Below are positions 36,201 to 38,428 of a DNA stretch of 38,428 nt, piece after piece; positions within the stretch are counted from its first letter, which is position 1, and the number at the start of each line of letters is the position of its first letter. Location: positions 1-38,428 of the IMG/VR virus record IMGVR_UViG_3300010883_000118, one strand, 5' to 3'. Made by a program: the position numbers and the translations under genes. This stretch comes from a virus. Below the pieces are notes generated by a model, which was not told the origin of the DNA, ran no database searches, and saw only the letters and a program-made list of their open reading frames with translations.

Positions 36201-37848
36201 AGATTATGTCCCAATTCATTATGTTAGAACTATAGGAAATGAAGAGGGGCAACTAAGCCCTGAAGATGTAGCTTATGATTTAACAGATGGTTTACAAAGA
36301 TTTTTTACAATGGCTGTAAACTTCCAAGAAATGAATGAGATTACACCAGAGTTAGAAGGTGCTGGTGAACTTATTAAAAACAGGAGAGTTACAAAACTTA
36401 AATCCGGTATGCCAATCCTGGACCCAGTTACGGAGAAACCACAGACTGAAGCTGGAATAAACTCTCAAGGATTTGCACGTTTTCAGGATTATATGCAAGC
36501 GCAAGTATGGGGTAAACGTAAAAAACAAGAAGGAACTATTAGAGTTGGTGAGAAGACCTTTAATGTAGAACAACTTGGTGACGCAATATTACAGTATGGA
36601 AGTTTAAGAGTTATGGCACTGAATAAGCATGCTGCTTTATCAAATGTAACATTCGGATCTATGATGAATGCGATAGAAGCGTATGCGGGTGAACATTATA
36701 CTGTAAAAAACTGGACAAAAGCAAAAGGTTATTACACAGCAAATATGTCTGGTTTTGCGGCAGATGTATTATCAAGAACTCCCCAATCTAAAATTGGTTT
36801 ACTAAATGAACTCTTCGATGTTCAGCAAGATTTTGATGAATACGGTATGAGAATGTCTCATAGAAAATTAGGTATGCGAGCTGATTTAGGGGCCCTCTAC
36901 TTTTTACAGACTTCAGGAGAGCATATGATCCAGACTCAACTGGGTTTATCCCTGATGATAAATACAGAATTTACAATCTCTACAGGAAAAATAAATTTAT
37001 ATGATGCTTATACAGTAGTAGACGGAAGATTAGAATTAAATTCTGAAGTTGAAAATCAATTCAGTTTAGAACAACGTTCTGAATTTACTGAAAAAATGCA
37101 TGCTGTATACCAAAGACTGCATGGTATATATAACAATAAAGATAGATCTGCTTTGCAACAATATGCAGCTGGTAGATGGGCATTCCAATTCCGTAAATGG
37201 ACAAGACCTGGTTACCTACGTAGATTCCAAGGGGTAGAGAAATTGTTTTATGATAAAAAGTCTGAATTTAAAAAAGCCGACTTTAATGAAAGATTACAAA
37301 CTGTAGCGGAAGGAAACTATGTTACTACAGTTAGATTTCTAGAGGATATAAGAAAAGATTTATTTAAATTACAATTCCTAACTATGAATGAAAGATATAA
37401 GGACCTTAATTCTCATCAACAAGCTAATCTTAGAAGATCTTTAGGAGAAGCATTAGGATTGGTATTTTTATACTTTACGGCAGGTTTACTTAAGCCGGAT
37501 GGTGAGGATGAACCATTATCTGCTTTTGAAAATCAAATGCTTTATAATATAAAACGTGTACAGGGTGAGATGTTATTCTATAATCCGTTTGGAAGTTCTT
37601 TTTATGATATTCTAAGAGCACCGGCTGCGAATTTAACAAGTATTGAAGCTTATGGTAAACTATCGACTCAGTTAGTATCAGACATGATTTCAGTATTAAC
37701 TGGTGGAGATCTTGAAAGATATAAGAGAAAATCTGGAAAATATGAGAAAGGAGATGCTAAATTACGTAAGTACTGGAGAAACGTGCTAGTAGGTAAAGAA
37801 TTCTTTACTGATGCAGGAGATAAATTAAAATGGTTTGATTTGGAATAA
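21220..37848 (+). CDS. Giant virion protein: single-chain virion RNA polymerase fused with PD-(D/E)XK nuclease
   Basis: 5,542 residues in one frame. Order: (1) residues 1-1160, cargo-type, with an amphipathic stretch near 180-230 (WWWDGSVTVGSAISMM) and long coiled coils; (2) an acidic Glu/Thr-rich linker, about 1160-1305; (3) a beta-rich part; (4) a zincin-like site with WEAFR at 1964-1968; (5) the RNA polymerase, with candidate first-barrel Lys3043 (SALKIG), NGMSVVQ at 3234, R3296 in RIPTQG and the catalytic DFDVD at 3335-3339. The R-to-DxDxD spacing (39) is close to that of bacterial beta-prime. Next come (6) EEAGH at 4124-4128; (7) a PD-(D/E)XK nuclease with H4394, D4460, D4474-x-K4476 and QLSIY 4511-4515; and (8) a crAss-type C-terminal region. 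The crAss-like polymerase of Cellulophaga phage phi14:2 is, from memory, only about 2,200 residues, so this looks like several genes fused. It would be packaged and ejected to transcribe early genes. Confidence 0.9.
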   Translation: MAKKNPGGNLTIPSPQTLDPITGLPMEQDKKEIIIDPSVTNSRELYDQVSTGTHSGRYMTPNVSEVNYYGMDDVTWDIYNPQNINKRRAENQLGIVQGGRALTQLILGEVVGGTVESIGSLIDAPLKWMGVEEDKFGNDYQNAMSKGGSWLRNWTKDALPIHKRNPLAKVDMADPGWWWDGSVTVGSAISMMIPGYGVMRAVAGGTRLARTFAGARALTSTGRASKMYSKAEKLLTGNAFTQLAGKSVVMGVASRHMENFREAGETYKVALDKNLEFLHKGTNYEAFLNSPEGTKFNQDFGYKKGDTAKPEAIANYLAGNAAAKAYTSNWGNVVFDILQSGLLLRGPRVLGTRGAGTGSRSKKVRDASYATMAGGDPRGKAMKAWQNYIRPVSNWAAWSYSEGMEEQWNFISMEEGIRKGDVMAGNIGWENAEYMGSLTPAQRTEAYFHDPELWSATIFGSMGGGIFTSVANLKNRKAQKALDAAQISEIGQRAEFIKAAETKKEEAIARGDLNAAAEQDKLLALNLALNAANVGSVDMLIEMLRDPAYAKTLTDSGIAAPEAEANTNKLVDLILQVEKTYQKYTNEMVGKKWGPGAVSALTQLETLVNIYDGLAKEVNTQLQENEASDSYTTEQLQTGPNTRARYEAIINRKRLQSDIETYTQIRNRAETQMADNSLTEAERKNAEKVAKLVDQVLEPARVDLGKVEKGESDLKADSETTYDAEALAKETKFLNSVNTGGPEGLRSKEEMFKHLRDSSWQSMQDILNGLSIKTKNEKGDISDTQFSSQKEAPFSSTREKAVLNNEAEIQESVKNRAILNDFRDLLRSDPNISETQIRDFLAQYPDNEYIQKIGQEELEHFMQAIVNNTMRTAYERLLAEKQAATKEVSDQIDQQIEALKKEVFDPKISRKEKARRVQIEKDYRDLKARAALALYGDPASRDFMIDTLFDSYTKVVPVVWGEMIGAIYRDSQTNELIFREGATNKEYIVQEAIAEKEFVDSKGNPLKGPNLGYLNMLMLRDSNSIIEIESDGRTISIDGVYYNNLASDPTSAIEYDAESNVVSVTLTRWDGKKITFTAPAITNEVANVIETLEAVKITRFNDLVKDDFLIIEDNENEYVVAYETRGFHRLVAKDINGEPLSGVLRETVLRKANIELSNAIQNEINNLKEEYNETVATPGNVTSPVTEGNLMPTDVAETESSESAEGKQNTEINAANTTSNPTPSGNQTVVEENTQENILAQQEAVVEVNQLEVIAADVVEVTPEEEQAKEELIAVIESTTNTETGLTTVEQESTVVTKNTPTTDNVKVLNASYPRAFLAQFLAITNNDPKIAPKGWLTVRDANGNRLPKYVNSSGNAYTIKNAKDLTKEEQRLLSEGSKRVKTLHYFVPQVDKNNQPINEGERVIESETLAQLRTEGEYQVLVVNADSIAVSDIYRLDLANSSEVGIGTEVILRIEPINPYSNSTDPVVTIRLASNPSIILSELVRGSRVNLKNAKLREKINKLIAQKTTADIRATIAGKTNGFVINQKGYAGQSIQQPITILGEDITLGIHQGESGIVYNNTQVPSHRSVYSENGYVYAAVKSSSGRMVPIRLSTSTLSEKAIQSILSTLTDDNLTAKDKQAIVNQIVHIPLGVRKDDQFKLGGKMSKILAMDNFVIKIPFQNQVLGIQYNMEGSEKFKRNNLLNALEGKEFFFKLYDEAGNLLSTPGPIIGLAGQAVQTNPLISSKTLNLASGELKTAIEEHLASKVYHVAKNKINTSDSYFNPLRQEAYKNYLDYLATEGILTTDIPGVNEQQFHNSAIYVEVADDITKATQKDVPSFLEGAVEVEGMITPEMVVEEETTELDALMTGPLPTTGGTMTVTTPLTAETYVEGTAGNQTIVEIDPNKIDDQFKLREYEELEGNTALITETERQWFLSRFGQEGLTVMDRLKYMTLKDGRQAYGYYHRGMITIAKEAQEGTLYWEAFRRIYDLHLTPEEKSTIELEVVQNFNESGEGAIQTRLASEFMKFKLNEDAKGLGATIKKFFKELMYYLKNMMGMKNDIQRLFRDLNTRDYTYYTKEEAAFYSNTQVPKLREKKGFTTPQVQEIVGGINFQLAKILEANYGETWAEQLGKGNIIKNTYEAVRQTIAKKAIEIKELETKSENLRILGQTYAIVSEPSVWYDKPGKYGNIVSPGFITLAAKGLEALGVKYKVKQNGGIDFNKASEIVEEVGSEETAITDLEEIESETQQHIYNINFFNTPVKESLSRDIKVGLSFIRTTEKGKVFGNYMFHPFDEVYSYLSVALANTPTGNVVSKLTQLAETGSHPLVKEVVQLYGTQTKQWQNKFSSHFNKQNIDFLTLVIQDGVGKVIRTNRNDLVKQVITKWVDNRTNTDLFLPATGQVDLINTEAVTKLDTLYKETQRLAQLGDKAKYLRAFKNTLDYAGMELGRDAYKTLFEDETMQIEDLHTYMVGSKSFEYILRGLKKAIPSSPYLPGSETSALRRIASLASKFSIDHYTGSFLGADKKVIYAINLNTFDSKATLQLRSDETYEQVIQTRFKDTFYSPTPGMRHLILDMLATNPEVRLNFQLNTFDAIKEDGYGGRATVYDNMNQELAAQTRVAMYFNSGLAFGHFNTGTKGDKSQSKYIQLPKISPDGRFSGRLWTSGNDRSYDGWVKTAVDLLRPAVYGELARIAKTNKQLFGHNPIPLNEQQENVHYQEVKGDNQGNGLRFIAFPLLNEPKYNFFSPSGRLNMAFENLSSMATVESQRVAIGDSLTRYVKENITGTIEALELAGVVKKQNNGSYTNVSLPSEIITGKMLQGDISPALVEFAVNDLVYKPYINTTFGPDLAYYKTDSTGNPIIDAGKRAYGPITPGTDAVWNEEKQYGLKPQFSHAVLNDVFRDREAAIFDLLIASGTNTKEAKRISSAYRKVNSTDAQGFTTLEFHKSEMESDGSWLDTHDNAYNKYWSKGLMGDRESRALYLDPRKTYYYGDRLSIDSQGNESIIWEQIKHSTIPLLREFTELYKETPGENKLTLNQLRIRMENKNNPIDMVNFVSALKIGASGVFDYTEDINTIKVNYLPSTHLRSPQVIKTKVGDALDGTQRAKLILLNILDETNYNVFNAKIEGKSIKNLYNDLYAERIKRSHDQLVSELGVKEYENALDNRVEIGEEQYAKEELKFLQKTRDVITQSLDSRALPDNYYLALDIDELVNDMDTYGFAAPLAFPPFAKRFESILLSLFKNRVLKQRFNGMSVVQVAEFGFGIDKTLESKQHKNGGVYAEVALPYEVAVKLGLKPGDVTNDLDVLDLIGYRIPTQGKNSMLSLKITRILPENMGGVILFPAEVTTIMGSDFDVDKMYLMFPELSKSKEKISAFSLEKYNESKSFEGLSDEAISNAIFDISNSILTAKEHAQEILDPLDSPTYTKKLAQYEKLGFIPDISGMNINSFAADMYLEKINKDAGMLIGLFSLQATGHAMAQQMDVSLQNGYEINIEAGGKKTHTDLSRVLGFDGYYISTYLSEDQNESLDNAKYQRIGRVGVTVYNSGVVALLNRIGFNNSITLDFINQPILREFFRLRALAGPEMADIQIAKDIVGKIGTTIEFTDIHYNNNVAYTPSKTSLEESLIIDYSADQFKVPQTQILSDFLQYSKVARDLSRFNTAVSPETLKNTSRLSYFERYNRAVESFNTGQASINIGNSTSRLEAFREYGLDAAVSYTSKFIPYNVPGFLELKNKIATTTGQLDRTLTPELTDVINGMALYYSFTKKNSPFGLMIYEKNEAVQKYLFTAEGSLLKALTRIKEQYGLTNDPFLGMLYGHENNVSIDNVLQTIAFNNTTRLGTPQLNLITDRWAELLQDPRDEVRILAQNLVKYAVITSGFMLGPNSFVDLIPISYWQSAGLTDYFRKESRSMGYENYFDDNAVEQIIRNMYTEQGLLMTIDSKSLETSDVLRKAHGLNQNQYFIHKKQTPQIFVDSLEVGVQEYVGYFKAFTGDKFRLFKFKRSTARGGIYEEITPLGTRFRHVEMQADNVVVESMNPSNALMHEPTPVKDITEITLDQRIDESNSSETNGGLMPRLTPNVKTAVLNELDQRIETWLMENFGIPVEKYDSLKVKLGVDAIGVADMANRVVKVDNERDRYTLPEEAGHFYVEMMDNPSFDRLINLVGSTQTYEQVLKDYSGLYTTDLEFKKEAAGQILGKYIVGTYTNEVAKEDYGSGLMGTLRKVWDSIKRFFNRIGIKESINDLNSQLYDILGPAASAIIENVNPGGLSVENIGIHKYYALQNSKIEFRNSDGNVVNMGDKAKTMFRRVGRYASTKIPYLKTFTQKEALNELLAESKQIVAPTASNNYYMQDGVKLNRVSSLMEIFQHPFEQQEMAEKVAAKNQKEGSPFNTADKVQNLWDFLRDDMGTGLHNLMQGIIEKRSLDELINSVPENQQTAFRNAIPQLREWVREKEAAGSTLYSETLIADKSDLVAGTADIIELTSDGRKIIWDLKTKARGKFATIEQRLPNFIGALSGITNTLFNKYRLQLSIYKHIIEEKGIKIDQINILPLEADVNVDNEGNITFAKVSFPETNLQVLNKLTNMQPIESKLIKKAISYVSPETDEAGIKQQEDADKLLTIFQKAKDQIATKIVKYKKAQNSSEYLTAIKTLHEELDELTEKEGLILYTKRAVRDINSAYKKLKSLQKTGGLNAKNLGQILDFVSVYDILDNITLMAPMLAESGYKNLLENYVQPAIAKRELVKTEHAALIRPMIAEALGRLSKNPGMSIKALEAQLLIAPRDISAAARWADGLGDSTDTTLAMVSKLVAIQRRKVSEATINLRNGTSTTEGLMKVTKALEKFQHNRGVNLYSNRAVFDFMLETTEKGQVTGSIVGLHTPEFKALQDKFIEDNTHLDKLNWNLFYAEHNPNNYLSPKMQALNEMSKEDPRRVFYDFYEENYTYAQSLLPASYRKKRALPSLRASAGERITEKEGGIITRSYDAVKESILEMTVRQVDNVSYGEYTDESGNPLDYVPIHYVRTIGNEEGQLSPEDVAYDLTDGLQRFFTMAVNFQEMNEITPELEGAGELIKNRRVTKLKSGMPILDPVTEKPQTEAGINSQGFARFQDYMQAQVWGKRKKQEGTIRVGEKTFNVEQLGDAILQYGSLRVMALNKHAALSNVTFGSMMNAIEAYAGEHYTVKNWTKAKGYYTANMSGFAADVLSRTPQSKIGLLNELFDVQQDFDEYGMRMSHRKLGMRADLGALYFLQTSGEHMIQTQLGLSLMINTEFTISTGKINLYDAYTVVDGRLELNSEVENQFSLEQRSEFTEKMHAVYQRLHGIYNNKDRSALQQYAAGRWAFQFRKWTRPGYLRRFQGVEKLFYDKKSEFKKADFNERLQTVAEGNYVTTVRFLEDIRKDLFKLQFLTMNERYKDLNSHQQANLRRSLGEALGLVFLYFTAGLLKPDGEDEPLSAFENQMLYNIKRVQGEMLFYNPFGSSFYDILRAPAANLTSIEAYGKLSTQLVSDMISVLTGGDLERYKRKSGKYEKGDAKLRKYWRNVLVGKEFFTDAGDKLKWFDLE

Positions 37849-37870
37849 TGTTAAATTAAAATATAAATTG

Positions 37871-38227
37871 ATGAGTGAAAATTTAGATAATTTTTTTTAT
37901 GACCCGGAAGATAGAGATGTAGAGCTAATGACAGAGGAGGAAAAAGAAATAGTGAAATATCATTCTATGAATAATACTTATAAGTTAATTATGAGTGAGT
38001 ATGATTTTACAGTTTTTCCTGATACTTTATTTTGGTTACTAACAGATTACGATAAGGCTTCAGTATTTGATGTTCTAATTGAGTATTTTCAAGATGAGGA
38101 TAGAGAAGAGTATGAAAAATGTGCAGTACTCAAACAACTAAAGGAAAGACGCCTTCGATACAAGAAGCGTGCCTCAAAAAAGGGGAAATTCACTTATAAG
38201 CTGGGAGTTCAGAATGAAGGGTTATAG
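37871..38227 (+). CDS. Small acidic hypothetical protein
   Basis: 118 residues from ATG 37871. An in-frame ATG at 37835 lies inside the giant gene; 37871 was chosen because it avoids the overlap and has an A/T-rich leader. The protein is acidic at the start (DPEDRDVELMTEEEKEIV), has a hydrophobic/aromatic middle (FPDTLFWLLTDYDKASVFDVL), and turns strongly basic at the end (KERRLRYKKRASKKGKF). No membrane segment or motif is recognised. It ends in TAG, whereas the thirteen other + strand genes that can be compared end in TAA. It is the last gene of the + strand block before the orientation switches. Confidence 0.7.
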   Translation: MSENLDNFFYDPEDRDVELMTEEEKEIVKYHSMNNTYKLIMSEYDFTVFPDTLFWLLTDYDKASVFDVLIEYFQDEDREEYEKCAVLKQLKERRLRYKKRASKKGKFTYKLGVQNEGL

Positions 38228-38263
38228 GTGAAGACCTACCACCTAGCGGGTTAAGCTAGCTGG
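38225..38263. terminator. Pair of hairpins at the junction of convergent genes
   Basis: Hairpin one is TAGGT-GAAG-ACCTA (38225-38238), a 5-bp stem with a 4-base loop. Hairpin two (38239-38263) is a 9-bp stem CCACCTAGC/GCTAGCTGG with one mismatch and a 7-base loop GGGTTAA. Both lie where the + and minus genes meet, overlapping both stop codons, in a locally GC-richer patch. There is no T-tract on either side, so a classical Rho-independent terminator is doubtful. A bidirectional terminator or mRNA 3'-end structure is the best guess. Confidence 0.35.
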
Positions 38264-38428
38264 CAGATCGACATATCCTATTACTTCTTTGAATTCTTGT
38301 AACCCAAAAAGTTCTTTATTATAATCTATAGAAGACCATAACTCTGAATCTTTTGGTAAGACTTCATCTAACCTATTTTCCCAATATTCTCTTAAAGAGT
38401 CAGTATCATCAACTAGAACTTTTACAAT
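38243..38428 (-). CDS. 3' part of a minus-strand hypothetical gene (5' end beyond window)
   Basis: Reading the minus strand from the window end gives 61 codons and a TAG stop at 38243-38245 (VKVLVDDTDSLREYWENRL at the start of the visible part; VIGYVDLPASLTR at the end). The segment is acidic and helix-like with no stop over its length. Codon and composition style match the neighbours. It converges on the + strand block, marking a switch of gene orientation as expected between the two oppositely transcribed blocks of many crAss-like genomes. I do not recognise the product. Confidence 0.6.
   Translation of the reverse strand: MVKVLVDDTDSLREYWENRLDEVLPKDSELWSSIDYNKELFGLQEFKEVIGYVDLPASLTR

Noticed and set aside
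21220-37848. Use of an altered genetic code (TAG or TGA read as sense)
   Set aside because: Every large late gene is open from start to end under the standard code, including 5,542 codons here, so there is no need for recoding in this region.
37835-37870. Longer start for the small acidic protein at ATG 37835
   Set aside because: It would overlap the end of the giant gene, and the added residues look like noise. ATG 37871 has a typical A/T-rich leader.
38221-38285. tRNA or other known structured RNA in the GC-richer patch
   Set aside because: No T-arm, anticodon arm or acceptor pairing can be drawn. Only two simple hairpins and a weak 5-bp outer pairing are seen, and both convergent coding frames run into it.

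Overview
The window reads as part of the late (virion) region of a crAss-like phage (Crassvirales) infecting a member of the Bacteroidota. The call rests on gene content and order. A run of tail-ring proteins of recognisable crAss-like type (7452-9356) is followed by a very large tail stabilization/muzzle-type protein (9356-14872) and three very large virion/cargo proteins (14927-37848). The last of these carries the DFDVD active-site motif of the single-chain virion RNA polymerase known from crAss-like phages. The DNA is AT-rich and almost fully coding. Start codons lack Shine-Dalgarno sequences and sit in A/T-rich leaders. Two of the few gaps hold matches to the Bacteroidota -7 promoter box (TAnnTTTG). 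These traits fit a Bacteroidota host. All genes are on the + strand until 38.2 kb, where a convergent minus-strand gene begins and runs off the window.

Layout. 2-4564: a 5'-truncated, extremely Cys-rich surface-type protein with a metzincin zinc-protease motif near its start, two families of Cys-containing repeats and a von Willebrand A-like C-terminal region. 4586-5500: small genes, one possibly a decoration or fibre component. 5514-6292: a likely membrane/lysis pair (holin-like plus envelope-spanning protein). 6303-7448: an N-terminal NUMOD1-like DNA-binding module fused to a calcineurin-type metallophosphoesterase. 7452-9356: three tail-ring/tail-accessory genes. 9356-14872: muzzle/stabilization protein. 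14927-17743: internal virion protein. 17750-21196: virion protein ending in an M15 (VanY-like) peptidoglycan peptidase. 21220-37848: a 5,542-residue protein combining an N-terminal cargo region, a degenerate zincin-like site, the RNA polymerase, an EExxH site, a PD-(D/E)XK nuclease and a crAss-type C-terminal region. 37871-38227: a small acidic protein, followed by hairpins between convergent genes.

How it probably works together (inference). The metzincin/vWA protein and the ring/muzzle genes would build the host-contacting tail. The M15 domain would open the peptidoglycan as the cargo proteins are ejected. The polymerase in the giant protein would transcribe early phage genes in the newly infected cell. 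The attached nuclease could act on host or phage DNA or on competitors. No gap longer than about 160 bases occurs, and I saw no tRNA, CRISPR array, insertion sequence or integration site.
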